From assembly GCF_005144415.1 (NCBI RefSeq), contig NZ_SWJE01000008.1, positions 1 to 64,000 of the forward strand: a stretch of DNA of 64,000 nucleotides, written 5' to 3'. The DNA comes from Trinickia terrae (GTDB lineage Bacteria > Pseudomonadota > Gammaproteobacteria > Burkholderiales > Burkholderiaceae). The notes under the pieces are model-generated. The model was not told where the DNA came from, ran no database searches, and saw only the letters and a list, made by a program, of their open reading frames with translations. Below, in pieces: positions 8,539 through 19,349 of this stretch; the first letter of the stretch is position 1, and each line of letters opens with the position of its first letter. Made by a program: the position numbers and the translations under genes.

Positions 8539-11500
8539 ATGAAGCCATCAACGCGGGGTAGTTTGCGGCAACTCGAGCACGCACAAACGGCGCGCGAGGA
8601 TGCATTGGATGAGGCGCTGGAGCAGGCGCGCGAGGCGGATCATGCTGCGTCGCGTTTGATTGCTCCTGTAAGCGCACAGCCACGCGCTTACCGCTGGTGG
8701 CAACGCACGATCAGCGCGCTGGTCGCGATGGCGCTCTTCGTCGGCCCGATCACCGTGACGGTCGAGCAGGGCCGCCAGGCCGCCGGCATCCTCGCCGCAG
8801 GCAGCCAGCGCCTCGATGACGACGCCTGGCAAGTCATTCAGGACCTCGCGTCGCTGCCGTCGTTGCGTTTGCGCTTCGCGATGCAAGCGGCGCAGGCCGC
8901 CCCGATTACCGACCCCACCGCGCCGATCTCCTTCCAGCCCAAGATCACGCAAAGCACGGGCGCCAACGGCGGCGTGCCGGTGGTGAACATCACCGCGCCG
9001 AACAGCGCGGGCATTTCGCTCAACCAATATCAGAGCTTCAACGTCGACCCGGTCGGCCTGATCCTGAACAACAGCCTGATCTCGGGCACCACGCTCACGG
9101 GCGGCAACGTCGCGGCCAACGCGAACCTGAACGGGCGCACGGCGAGCGTGATCGTCAACCAGGTCACCTCGACCGGCACCGCGTTCGCGAGCCTCTTGAA
9201 CGGCCCGCTCGAAGTGTTCGGCTCACCGGCGACGGTGATCATCGCCAACCCGAACGGCATCATCACGCAGGGCGCGGGTTTCACCAACACGATCGGTGTG
9301 ACGCTCACGACGGGCGTGCCGCAGTTCCTGACAGGCGTCGGGGGCACGGCGACGAGCTTCGCGAACGCGCAAGCGCTCGGCTACAGCGTGACGGGCGGGC
9401 ACATCCAGATCGAGGGCAACGCGGGGGTGAACGGCCCGGGCTCGGGGATCGAAGGGACGGTGGGCACGATCGACCTGATCGGCGAGACGATCGGGATCAA
9501 TGCGCCGCTGTACGCGGGCAACCGCATCAACGTGATCGCGGGGCGGCAGTTCGTGACGCCGCAAGCGGTCGACAGCAACGGCACGACGACCTACGCGACC
9601 TCAACCAACGGCGCGACCAACACGGCTGCGGCGATCAACGCGAACAACGGCTACGCGATCGATGCGACCGCCTACGGCGCGATGACGGCGGGCCAGATCC
9701 AGGTGATCGGCACGGCGGCGGGCATGGGGGTGCGCACCGACGCGCAGCTGGCGGCGAATGCGGGGGACCTGTCGCTGTCGGCCAACGGCGACGTGCAGAT
9801 GGCGGGCAGCATCGCGCAGAAGCAGGTGAACGTGCAGTCGAGCGGCAACGTGATCTTGACCGGCTCGCACGTGGGGATCGGCGGCTACACGATCAACGCC
9901 AACGGGGACGTGACCTCGGCGGGTACGTTGCAGTCGGGCGGCGACGTGAGCCTCACCGCAGGCGGCAATATCACGACCAGCGGCAACGTGAACCTGGACG
10001 GGAACCTGACGCTCTCCTCCGGGCAGACCACCACGATCTCGGCGCAGACGACCGCCAAGCAAACGGTGACGGTGACAGCGGGACAGGCCATCGCGGTCAC
10101 AGGGTCGCTCGCGAGCGGCACGGCGCTGACAGCGAACGCACAAGGCGCGTTCAGCGCGGCGGGCTCGGTGCTGATCGGCACGGACGCGACGATCCACGGC
10201 GGCAGCATCGACGTGGCAGGCGTGCTGATCGCGCAGAACAACGGGACACTGAACGCGCAAGGCGACCTCACCGGCAGCGGCTCGATTGCGATCGGGCAGA
10301 GCGGCACGCTGACCACCGGCAATGACGTGTCGCTGACGGGCAAGCTGCTCGCCAACGGTCTGACCGTGACGGCAGGCAACAGCGCCACGTTCGCCCAGGT
10401 GCAGGCGGGCGGGGCGTTCGGCGTCGTCGCGAACGGCGCCTCAGGTGGCACAACCGGTGCGGGCGACGTCACGTTCAATGGCAATGCGGCGGTGGTCGGC
10501 GCAACGACCGTGCAGGCCGCACGCGATGTGATCGTGAATGGGACGCTGGCGGGCGGTGCGCAGGTCGGGCTCACCGCGTCGCGCAACGTGATGGTGAATG
10601 CGGGCGGCACGCTGCAGTCGGTGGGGGATATGTCAGCCACCGCCACCACTGGCAGCGTCACCTCGACGGGCACGATCAGCAGCGGCGGGGTGCTCGCGGC
10701 GCAGGCGGGGCAGGATGTGTCGCTCGGGGGCACGACGAGCGCGACGGGCGACACCACGCTCACCGCAGGCCACGACGTGACGATCGGCGGCTCGCTCGCG
10801 GGCAAGGGCAATGTGACGTTGAGCGCCGGCAACTCGGCGACGCTGAACAACGTCCAGGCCAGCGCGACGCTCTCCGTGACGACCCAAGGCACGGCTGGCG
10901 GCGGCGACATCACGGTGAACGGCCTGGTCGCCTCGCTGACGAGCGGCACGCTGAACGCCGCGCAGAACGTGACCGTGAACGGCACGCTGCAGACGGCCTC
11001 GACGCTGGGCATCACGGCGGGGGCGAACACGTCTGTGGCGGGCACGGTGCAGTCGAACGGCGACCTCACGTTCACCAATCACAGCGGCGCGCTGACCAGC
11101 ACGGGCAACATCACGTCCGGCGGGAATCTCACGGCCAACGTGCAGTCGCTCGATCTGGGCGCGTCAAGCAGCACCTCCGCACTCGGCGACATCACGCTCA
11201 CCGCTGGCCAGAACCTCCAGATGGATGGCAGCGTGGTCGGCCAGGGCAACGGCACGCTGAACGCTGGCGGCACGATCACGGGCGCCGCGAGCGCGGCGTT
11301 CGGTGCGGCCGCGAACCTCACCTCGGGCGGCGACACGAACCTGACCGGCTCGCTGCGTGCGGCGACGATTCAGACCAGCGCGAGCGGCAACGCAACCTTC
11401 CACAACGTGCAGGCGGCGTCCACGCTCTCGCTGAACGCCCAGAACACGCTGAACGTGACGGGGGCGGTGGCGGGCGGCTCGACGGTCGCGCTCAACGCGG

Positions 11501-14500
11501 GACAGGACATCGCTATCAGCGGCTCGCTGCAGTCGACGAGCGACACCAACCTGACGGCGCTATTCGGCAGCGTGGGTCTGGCAAACCTAGCCTCCATCGC
11601 CAGCAGCGGCGCGCTGAACGTGCTGGCGGGCACCGACATCAACCTGGGCGGCACGACCACCGTCGCGCTCGACACGCAGCTGAACGCCGCCCGCGACGTG
11701 AACGTGACGGGCGCGATCAGCGGCCAGGGCAATGGTCTGCTGACCTCCGGCCGCGACATCGGCGGGGCGGGCTCGATCAGCTTCACGCAGGCGGCGACGC
11801 TTGCAGCGGGCCGCAACATCGTCCAAGGCGGCCTGATCCAGGGCAGCACGGTGCAGGTGACGGCGGCGAACGATGCGACGGTGAACAACGTCGAGTCGGC
11901 GACGACGATCGCGCTCACGTCGGGCAAGTCAGGCACGGGCAGCCTCACGGTGACCGGCGGCGCGGCGTCCACCGGCGCGATCACGGCGAGCTCGGCGGGC
12001 GACGTGACGATCACGGGCACGGGAAAACTGGCAAGCGGCACGACGGCCACCGTGACGGCGGCCAACACCCTCAACGTGGCCGGGGCGATCGAATCGAACG
12101 GCGACGCGGTGCTCACCGCTCAGCAAGGCAGCCTGAACGCGACGGGCGGGATCAACAGCGGCGGCAAGCTGACCGTGACGACGGGGCTGGACCTGTCGCT
12201 GGGCACGAGCACGAGCGCGGTGGGGGACGTCACGCTGACGGCGGGCCGTGATGCGGTGCTCAACGGCACGCTGGTGGGGCAGGCGAACGGCACCGTGAGC
12301 GCGGGGCAGGACATCGACGGCCCGGGCACGCAAGGGTTCACCGACGCCGCGCTGTACACCGCCGCGCGCGACATCACGCTCACGGGTTCCCTCTCGGGCG
12401 GCACCACGGTGACGCTGACCGGCCAGCGCAACGTGATGGCGAGCGGCACCGTGTTGTCCGTGGGCGACCTCAATGTGACAGCGACGACCGGCAGCGCGGC
12501 GCTGACCGGCACCACGACCGCCAACGGCGCGCTGAACGTCACCTCCGGCTTGGACACGCAGTTGGGCGGGACGATCAACGCGACGAAGCCGGTCACGGCG
12601 AACGCAGGCCGCAACCTCCTGCTGAGCGGCGCGCTCGCCGGCCAGGCGGGCGGCACGCTCACGGCCACGCAGGACATCAGCGGCGCGGGCTCGGCGGCGT
12701 TCGCGCAAGCGGTGAGCGTGAGCGCGGGGCACGACGTGGCGCTGACGGGCTCGCTGCAGGGCTCGGCGGTTACCGTGACGGGCCAGAACAACGCGGGACT
12801 GGGCAGCGCGCAGGCGACGGGCGGCGACCTGAGCGTGACCGCCAAGGGCACCGCGGGTGGCGGCAACATCGCGTTCGGCAGCACGGCGACGGCCTCCGGC
12901 AACCTGACGCTGACCGCGGCGAACACCGTCAACGCGGCGGGCGCGCTCAACGCGGGCGGCACGACGAAGATCACCGCGCCGGGCAGCGTGACGCTCGCGA
13001 GCGTGAACTCGACGGGCGACCTGACGATCACGGCGGGCGCGGGGCTCGCGGCGAGCGGCAGCGTGACGACCAACGGCAACCTGCTGGCGACGGCGGGCAA
13101 CGACCTGTCGCTGGGCGCGGCGCTCGCGAGCGGTACCGTGAACCTGCAGGCCAAGGGGCTGAACGGCGCGGGCGACGTCGGCGTGACGGGCACGCTCGGC
13201 TCGGGGGGCGCGACGAGCGTCACCGCGGCGCGCGACGCGAGCGTGGGCGGCGACGTCTCGAGCGGCGACGCGGTGACGATCACGGCGGCGCGCAACCTCA
13301 CCGTCGGCGGCAATGTCGGCACGGGCGCGGATACGGTGCTGACCGCAACGGCGGGCAACCTGAGCGTGACGGGCACGACGACGGGCACCGGCAATCTGAA
13401 TGCGACGGCCGGCGGCACGCTGGCCTTGGGCGGCGAACTGGTCAACGGCGACACGACGCTGACCTCGACCGGCACGGCGACGCTGACGGGCGCGTTCTAC
13501 GGCCTGGGCGCGGCCACCGTCAACGCCGGCGCGATCGCGGGCGGCGGGGCGCTCACGTTCGGCAAGGACATCAATCTCACGGCCAGCACGGGCGGCATTA
13601 CGCTGGGCGCGATTCAGGGCGCGGGACAGCTGCTCGCCACGTCGAGCGGCGACATGGCGTTTGGCGCGAGCACCGCGGTCGGCAACGTCACCGCGACCTC
13701 GAAAAACGGCAGCGTGACGTTCAACGGTCAATTGCAGACGGGCGGCAACGCGCAGATCCAGGCGGCCACGAATGCGACAGTGACAGGCGGGATCGCGTCG
13801 ATGGGGACGGTGAACGTCACGGGCACGAACGGGAACGTGACGGTGGCGGGGGTGTCGTCGAACGGCGATGCGACGCTGACGGCGGGCCAGACGCTGACGC
13901 TCTCCGGCACGAGCACGGTGGCGGGCCAGCTCGCGCTCACGGGCGGCAACGTGACGCTGAGCGGCAAGGCGAGCGGCTCGAAGAACGTCACGGTGACGGC
14001 GCACAACACGCTCGACGCGAGCCAGGCGATGCTGGTGTCGACGCAGGATACGAAGCTCTCGGGCGCGAACGTGACGCTTGGGAATCTGGTGGTGGGCGGT
14101 GCGTTGACGGCGAAGGCGACAAATCAATTGTCGATCGCGTCGGGCAGCGCGGTGGATGTGGTTGGCGCAGCGACGCTCACCGGACAAAGCAGCTTCACCA
14201 ACGCAGGGCAGGTGCTCGCAGGCGGGCCGCTGAACGTGTCGGCGGGGAACCTGACGAACGCCGCGAACGCGTCGCTGGCCTCGACCGGCGCGACGACCAT
14301 CACCGCGACGAACTTCACGAACGCGGGGATCGTGAACGGCGCGACGACGACCGTCAACGTGACGGGCGGGCTGACCAATAGCGGCTCGCTGCTGGGGCTG
14401 AACGCGCTGACGATCACGACGGGCACGCTGAACAACCAGAACGGGCTGATCTTCGCGGGGGATCCGAATACCCAGAACTCACCGACGACAGGGGACCTGT

Positions 14501-17500
14501 CGCTGACGATCACCGGCGGCGGCAACGCGTTCAATAACGCCAGCGGTCAGTTGCTTGCGCAACGCAATCTCACGCTCGGGGCCAACAACGCGACGTTCGA
14601 TCCATCGCAAGGGACGATCAGCCAGGGCGGGCAGCTGTCGATCACGGCCGGTTCGATCAACGTGGCAGGGACCTGGAACTACGGCGGGCAGAGCGTTTCG
14701 ATCTGGGGCATCAACGGGATCACGAACACCGGGAAGATGACAGGCACGGCGCCGCTGACGATCACGGCCGGCGGCCAGTTTGCGAACTATGGACAGGTGA
14801 TCGGCCAGGACGTGACGGTCAACGGCTCACTGTACAACGTTGCCAACGCGGTGATGCATGCGGACAACGCACTGACGCTGAACGGCGATGTGACCAACCG
14901 CGGCACGGTGGAGTCGGGCAATACGCTGACGGTGAACGGCGGGAATTACGACAACCAGGGCGCGCTGACGCAGACGCAAGGCAACGCGACGTTCAATCTG
15001 GGCGGCACGCTGCAGAACACCGGCGGGTCGATCTTTGCGGGCAACAACGTCACCATCAATGCGGGTGCGGTGGTGAACGATCAGACCGCGCCGACTGGCA
15101 GTACCACGACGACGGTGGTCAATGATCCCAATGTGCTGTGGTCGTCGGTGGTGGGTACAGAGAATTGGGGGATTACGTATTGGGTCTCGGGAGATACGGG
15201 CCACGACGCAAATACACAAGTGACAACTACCGCAACGCTCGGCGATCTCCTGTCGCCAACGGGGCTGTCGAATGCCACGCAGAAAGTGGTCCTGGATCCC
15301 TTCAGCCTCATCTTCAGTTCGTCCGCGGTTTTTTGTTCCTCTCTTACCGTTACCTGCCCAGATTCGGTCTTCCCGGCTCTTTCCGCCCCGGTATCCGGGT
15401 CGGGCTCCGTCAGGTTCGGCGAGTTCTCCGTACAGATTGGCGAAGTCCCGGACAGCGGCTCTCCGATATATGGCCTTGTTTGGCTGCCGGAGACCAGCCC
15501 TATGGGGGGCGAATGGAATTCGGCGACGCTTGCGTTGCCGACCGTCTATGAGACGAGAACGACCCAGCAACTGGGAACGGCTGGCGTGATCTCCGCAGGG
15601 GGCTCAATCTCGCTGACAGCAAACTCGCTGTCGAATCAGGGCGGGCAAATTGCGGCACAAGGCAATGTGTCGCTCAACATCCAGTCATTGAGCAATGGCG
15701 CGGTGGCTCCGACACTGACATCGGGGGTAACGGATTGGGTCGATCCGGGACAGTTTTCGGCGTTGTTGAGTGAGATCGAATCGCTCTGGGGCAATTCGGG
15801 AATAGAAGAGTACTGCCCCGGCAGCTGCTCTTCGACGACCATTTCGCCGGTCTCGTTTCAGCTCTCATCCGGCTCGGCGGGGACATCGACTTCCTCGCTC
15901 ACCTGGTCTTCGCCAACCGGCATGGTCGCCGCGGGCAACAACCTGACGGTGAGCGGCGGCAATCTCGTCAATGGCGGCTTGCTCTACGCGGGCAATGACG
16001 TCGCGGTCAATGCCGCGAGCCTGACCAACCAGGGCGGCAACCAGCAGAACTTCTCGTCGCAAGTGGGCTGCGCGTCCGGCGTGCCGGACTCCGCTTGCGA
16101 CAACCGTGTCGGCGCGCCGCGCGGCAACAACCCGACGACCACCACGTTCAGCTACAGCGAGAACGACGCGACCATCTACGCAGGCCACGATCTCGTCGTC
16201 GCCGCGGGCCAGGTCAACAACACCTTCGGCAACCTGCTGGCGGGTCACGACATCGTGATCGGCGGTGTGGGCACGACGGCAACGTCGACAACGCCCGCGC
16301 AAAGCCTGAACAACACGTCGGGCAACATCGTCGCGGGCAACAACATCACGCTGAACGTTTCGGGGGCGATCACCAACACCTTGCCGCCGCCGGTGCCGGT
16401 CCATCAGAACTACGGCACCAATGAGCAATACAGCGGCTGCATGACCGCAGGCGGCTACAAGGAGAGCTACTGCGAAGGCTACGTCGACCAGCAATCGGGC
16501 AGCTCGTCGGTGATTAGCGCCGGCAACAACTTGCAGATCAACGCGGGCAGCCTGACCAACATCGGCAGCCTGATCGCGGCAGGCACGAGCGCGACGATCA
16601 ACGTCGCAGGCCCGGTCGTGAACGAGGCGCAGACGCTGAACGCGTATTGGCACTCGCACTGGGTGCAAGAGACCGGCGACTTCAGTCCGGACAAGCGCCA
16701 CGATATTTGGGCCTGCGGCTCGGTGGCAGAGTGCACGGCGCTATACGGCAGTGCGTACACGAACGTAGGCGGCTCAATCGACCCGCCCACGCCGGTAGGC
16801 AACATCGCCGCGACGATCCAGGCGCCGAATCTGACGATCACGTCCAACGGGCAAATCCAGAACGTCGGCAACATCCTCGGCACGTCGGTGACGCTCACGG
16901 GGCAGCGGCTGATCAACGGCATCACCACGGCGAACACGTACACGCCGCGCGTGAACGCGCCCTCGCAGGTGATCTCGCTGAGCCCGGTGGACTTGCCGGG
17001 GCTGAACCTGTCGCTGCCGAGCGCGTCGACCGGCTCGGTGCCGACGGCGGTGGCGGGGACGGCGTCCTATGTGGAGCAGTCGCTGGGAAGCTCGTCGCTC
17101 CTGGGCCCGCAGCAACTCATCAGCGCATTGCCGTCAAACCTGCAGCCGAGCTCGACGCTGTTCTACTACAACCCGCAGGAAGAGGACTTGCTGTTGCAGC
17201 AGGCCGCGCTGAAGCAGACGGGGCAGTCGAGCTTCGTGAGCGGGCTGAGCTACGACAGCACGAACGGCTTGTCGGTGACGGATCAAGAGAAGGCGATCCT
17301 GTACCAGAACGCGATCAACTACGCGAAGCAGAACAACCTGCAACTGGGCGATGCGCTGTCGCAAACGCAGATCACTGCGCTGACGCAGCCGATGCTGTGG
17401 TACGTCGAGCAGACGGTGCCCGACCCGAGCTGCAAGGCGGTGGGCACGATGACGTGTCCGACGATCACCGCACTGATGCCGCAGGTGTACCTGCCGCAGA

Positions 17501-19344
17501 ACGGGAGCGCGCTGTCGGCAGGCGGGAATATCGAAGGCACCAACGTCACGCTGAACTTCGACCAGAACGGCCAGGGCAGCATCCTCAACACGGGGACGAT
17601 CACCGCGTCGAACACGCTGACGGTGAATACGCAGTCGCTGACGAACGAGGCGAATCAGGTCGACGTCGGCAACATCTGGAGCAAGGTCAAGGGCGGCTAC
17701 GTCGATACGACGGGCACGCAGGTTCAGCCGGGCGGATTCATGAGCGCGGCGAACATGGATCTGAACGTGCAGACGCTGCAGCAGATCGGCGGGGCGCTGC
17801 AGCAGCTCAATGCGGATGGTACGGTCAATCAGGCCGGCACGCAGCAGATGCTGGCGGCATTGCAGCAGCAGTTGGGCGCGAATTTCACGCAGACCAGCGT
17901 CAGCGACAATCTGCACACGAGCTTTACCGCAGAGGGGGGATTTGGTGTTGGCCAGTTGGCCTCGATGATCGCAGCGGTGGCGCTATCCGCGATGGGCATG
18001 CCGGTGCTTGGCGCCATGTTGGCCGCCACGATGAACGAACTAGTTAGCGGTCAGGGACTTAACCTCGGCAGCATCATCGAGGCGGGAGTGGTGGCGTATG
18101 CGACCGAAGGCCTTGATTCCGGACTGGGGTTGAACGATCTGCAGCTTTCCAACGTGGGCAGTGACATCGCCGCAGGGACGGCGAGTGCAAGTGAAATTGC
18201 GCAGGGTGCAGTAGAGGTCGTCGGCCAGAGCGCGGTATCGGCGGCGGTCAATACTGTGGCGTACGGAGGCAGCTTCGGGCAGGCCTTCGAATCGGGCCTC
18301 GCCAGCAACCTTGCGGCGGCGGGCGCTGGCGCGATCGGCGAGGCAAATAGCGAAGGGTTCTTTACTAATACGTTTGGAGACTTTTCCACGATTGCGTACG
18401 CTGCAGCTCACGCAGCGTTGGGGTGTGCTGCTGGTGCGGCTGAGGGAACGGGGTGTGCAGGTGGGGCCATTGGCGGGGCGGTGTCGGCCGCAGCGACGCC
18501 GTATATCGGTGCTGCGGTTGTAGGGAATGACGGTGCAGCGTCGCCTGCACAAGGCGCGACAATTACTGCGCTCTCTACGTTGCTTGGCGGGGCGGTAGCT
18601 GGTGCGCTCGGGCAGAACGTGCAGGGCGCTGCCACGGCGGCCGATAACGAAGCGCAAAACAACTGCAACCTGCACGAGTGCTGGCAGAAGGTGGTGGACA
18701 CGTGGAACAGCGGCGTCAGCACAGCGAACAACGCGTTCAATCAGATTGCATTCCATTTGCCGGACAATGTTGTGTCGGCGACGAACGCTGGGCTGTCTGT
18801 ACCGGCGACGGACTCGGCGACGAACCTTGACTTGCTGAAGGGGATTGGCAACGTTGGGTTGAACTTGGCGACGTTCTCCTTGCCGGGGTCGCCGGACTAC
18901 ATTCCGTACTTCCAGTACAGCAACTCTGTGGTGGGAGGGATTGGCGAGATGTATGGCCTGGGCGGGGCCAGTGCACTCGCATCGGGCTGGTTGGCGAGCA
19001 GCAAAGTCGCCACAAACAGCAGCGTTGGCTTCGATACGTCCAACCTTGAGAGCAAACTGAACGGATATTTGCTTGACGCGGCACATCCGCAGAACCAGAC
19101 GAAAGCAAACTGGTTTAGCCAAGCCCTTGGCTTTGATCAGAGCAACTGGCAGGATCTTGCATCGCAGTTGCGTTTTGATCCTGCCACCGCGGTAGCGACG
19201 AAGACTACCCAATACGGGCAAACCTATGAGCAGGTCCTCCCGATCACGGGCGCGAACGGAAAGACGATCAACACGACGTTTGTGTTCATGAAGGACAACT
19301 CGGGTACCGTTCGGTTTGTGACGGGAATTCCTACGAAAAAGTGA
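8539..19344 (+). CDS. cdiA: Giant CdiA/FHA-like exoprotein with DUF6883-like C-terminal toxin domain
   Basis: A protein of 3601 residues. An unusual hydrophilic N-terminus of about 55 residues precedes a hydrophobic segment (TISALVAMALFVGPITVTV). The TPS domain follows, with NPNGI at about residues 237-241. A very long haemagglutinin beta-helix comes next, including at least five copies of a 120-185 residue super-repeat (copies begin near 10742, 11178, 11666, 12219 and 12583). Later come Cys-containing loops, then a hydrophobic Gly/Ala-rich pretoxin with GAIGGAVS and AADNEAQNN (about residues 3365-3375). The last 100 residues (KLNGYLLDAAHPQNQTKANW to VTGIPTKK) resemble DUF6883, a suspected toxin domain. 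This is the architecture of contact-dependent inhibition effectors. The immunity gene follows directly. Confidence 0.9.
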   Translation: MKPSTRGSLRQLEHAQTAREDALDEALEQAREADHAASRLIAPVSAQPRAYRWWQRTISALVAMALFVGPITVTVEQGRQAAGILAAGSQRLDDDAWQVIQDLASLPSLRLRFAMQAAQAAPITDPTAPISFQPKITQSTGANGGVPVVNITAPNSAGISLNQYQSFNVDPVGLILNNSLISGTTLTGGNVAANANLNGRTASVIVNQVTSTGTAFASLLNGPLEVFGSPATVIIANPNGIITQGAGFTNTIGVTLTTGVPQFLTGVGGTATSFANAQALGYSVTGGHIQIEGNAGVNGPGSGIEGTVGTIDLIGETIGINAPLYAGNRINVIAGRQFVTPQAVDSNGTTTYATSTNGATNTAAAINANNGYAIDATAYGAMTAGQIQVIGTAAGMGVRTDAQLAANAGDLSLSANGDVQMAGSIAQKQVNVQSSGNVILTGSHVGIGGYTINANGDVTSAGTLQSGGDVSLTAGGNITTSGNVNLDGNLTLSSGQTTTISAQTTAKQTVTVTAGQAIAVTGSLASGTALTANAQGAFSAAGSVLIGTDATIHGGSIDVAGVLIAQNNGTLNAQGDLTGSGSIAIGQSGTLTTGNDVSLTGKLLANGLTVTAGNSATFAQVQAGGAFGVVANGASGGTTGAGDVTFNGNAAVVGATTVQAARDVIVNGTLAGGAQVGLTASRNVMVNAGGTLQSVGDMSATATTGSVTSTGTISSGGVLAAQAGQDVSLGGTTSATGDTTLTAGHDVTIGGSLAGKGNVTLSAGNSATLNNVQASATLSVTTQGTAGGGDITVNGLVASLTSGTLNAAQNVTVNGTLQTASTLGITAGANTSVAGTVQSNGDLTFTNHSGALTSTGNITSGGNLTANVQSLDLGASSSTSALGDITLTAGQNLQMDGSVVGQGNGTLNAGGTITGAASAAFGAAANLTSGGDTNLTGSLRAATIQTSASGNATFHNVQAASTLSLNAQNTLNVTGAVAGGSTVALNAGQDIAISGSLQSTSDTNLTALFGSVGLANLASIASSGALNVLAGTDINLGGTTTVALDTQLNAARDVNVTGAISGQGNGLLTSGRDIGGAGSISFTQAATLAAGRNIVQGGLIQGSTVQVTAANDATVNNVESATTIALTSGKSGTGSLTVTGGAASTGAITASSAGDVTITGTGKLASGTTATVTAANTLNVAGAIESNGDAVLTAQQGSLNATGGINSGGKLTVTTGLDLSLGTSTSAVGDVTLTAGRDAVLNGTLVGQANGTVSAGQDIDGPGTQGFTDAALYTAARDITLTGSLSGGTTVTLTGQRNVMASGTVLSVGDLNVTATTGSAALTGTTTANGALNVTSGLDTQLGGTINATKPVTANAGRNLLLSGALAGQAGGTLTATQDISGAGSAAFAQAVSVSAGHDVALTGSLQGSAVTVTGQNNAGLGSAQATGGDLSVTAKGTAGGGNIAFGSTATASGNLTLTAANTVNAAGALNAGGTTKITAPGSVTLASVNSTGDLTITAGAGLAASGSVTTNGNLLATAGNDLSLGAALASGTVNLQAKGLNGAGDVGVTGTLGSGGATSVTAARDASVGGDVSSGDAVTITAARNLTVGGNVGTGADTVLTATAGNLSVTGTTTGTGNLNATAGGTLALGGELVNGDTTLTSTGTATLTGAFYGLGAATVNAGAIAGGGALTFGKDINLTASTGGITLGAIQGAGQLLATSSGDMAFGASTAVGNVTATSKNGSVTFNGQLQTGGNAQIQAATNATVTGGIASMGTVNVTGTNGNVTVAGVSSNGDATLTAGQTLTLSGTSTVAGQLALTGGNVTLSGKASGSKNVTVTAHNTLDASQAMLVSTQDTKLSGANVTLGNLVVGGALTAKATNQLSIASGSAVDVVGAATLTGQSSFTNAGQVLAGGPLNVSAGNLTNAANASLASTGATTITATNFTNAGIVNGATTTVNVTGGLTNSGSLLGLNALTITTGTLNNQNGLIFAGDPNTQNSPTTGDLSLTITGGGNAFNNASGQLLAQRNLTLGANNATFDPSQGTISQGGQLSITAGSINVAGTWNYGGQSVSIWGINGITNTGKMTGTAPLTITAGGQFANYGQVIGQDVTVNGSLYNVANAVMHADNALTLNGDVTNRGTVESGNTLTVNGGNYDNQGALTQTQGNATFNLGGTLQNTGGSIFAGNNVTINAGAVVNDQTAPTGSTTTTVVNDPNVLWSSVVGTENWGITYWVSGDTGHDANTQVTTTATLGDLLSPTGLSNATQKVVLDPFSLIFSSSAVFCSSLTVTCPDSVFPALSAPVSGSGSVRFGEFSVQIGEVPDSGSPIYGLVWLPETSPMGGEWNSATLALPTVYETRTTQQLGTAGVISAGGSISLTANSLSNQGGQIAAQGNVSLNIQSLSNGAVAPTLTSGVTDWVDPGQFSALLSEIESLWGNSGIEEYCPGSCSSTTISPVSFQLSSGSAGTSTSSLTWSSPTGMVAAGNNLTVSGGNLVNGGLLYAGNDVAVNAASLTNQGGNQQNFSSQVGCASGVPDSACDNRVGAPRGNNPTTTTFSYSENDATIYAGHDLVVAAGQVNNTFGNLLAGHDIVIGGVGTTATSTTPAQSLNNTSGNIVAGNNITLNVSGAITNTLPPPVPVHQNYGTNEQYSGCMTAGGYKESYCEGYVDQQSGSSSVISAGNNLQINAGSLTNIGSLIAAGTSATINVAGPVVNEAQTLNAYWHSHWVQETGDFSPDKRHDIWACGSVAECTALYGSAYTNVGGSIDPPTPVGNIAATIQAPNLTITSNGQIQNVGNILGTSVTLTGQRLINGITTANTYTPRVNAPSQVISLSPVDLPGLNLSLPSASTGSVPTAVAGTASYVEQSLGSSSLLGPQQLISALPSNLQPSSTLFYYNPQEEDLLLQQAALKQTGQSSFVSGLSYDSTNGLSVTDQEKAILYQNAINYAKQNNLQLGDALSQTQITALTQPMLWYVEQTVPDPSCKAVGTMTCPTITALMPQVYLPQNGSALSAGGNIEGTNVTLNFDQNGQGSILNTGTITASNTLTVNTQSLTNEANQVDVGNIWSKVKGGYVDTTGTQVQPGGFMSAANMDLNVQTLQQIGGALQQLNADGTVNQAGTQQMLAALQQQLGANFTQTSVSDNLHTSFTAEGGFGVGQLASMIAAVALSAMGMPVLGAMLAATMNELVSGQGLNLGSIIEAGVVAYATEGLDSGLGLNDLQLSNVGSDIAAGTASASEIAQGAVEVVGQSAVSAAVNTVAYGGSFGQAFESGLASNLAAAGAGAIGEANSEGFFTNTFGDFSTIAYAAAHAALGCAAGAAEGTGCAGGAIGGAVSAAATPYIGAAVVGNDGAASPAQGATITALSTLLGGAVAGALGQNVQGAATAADNEAQNNCNLHECWQKVVDTWNSGVSTANNAFNQIAFHLPDNVVSATNAGLSVPATDSATNLDLLKGIGNVGLNLATFSLPGSPDYIPYFQYSNSVVGGIGEMYGLGGASALASGWLASSKVATNSSVGFDTSNLESKLNGYLLDAAHPQNQTKANWFSQALGFDQSNWQDLASQLRFDPATAVATKTTQYGQTYEQVLPITGANGKTINTTFVFMKDNSGTVRFVTGIPTKK
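18463..18483 (+). repeat. Cassette-junction repeat, copy 1 (inside cdiA)
   Basis: A 21-bp block starting GGGGCCATTGG encodes GAIGGAV just upstream of the toxin part of cdiA. The identical 21 bp recur at 19881-19901, and a 19-bp version with one mismatch is at 21249-21267. All three lie at the same place in homologous pretoxin coding sequence, 1418 and 1368 bp apart. They mark the likely crossover site for exchange of toxin tips. Confidence 0.85.
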
Positions 19345-19349
19345 AAGCG

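Noticed and set aside
9885-14187. Several 250-750-codon minus-strand frames opposite the exoprotein stalk
   Set aside because: They mirror the repetitive Gly/Thr/Asn codons of the beta-helix and repeat with the same period; there are no start signals.
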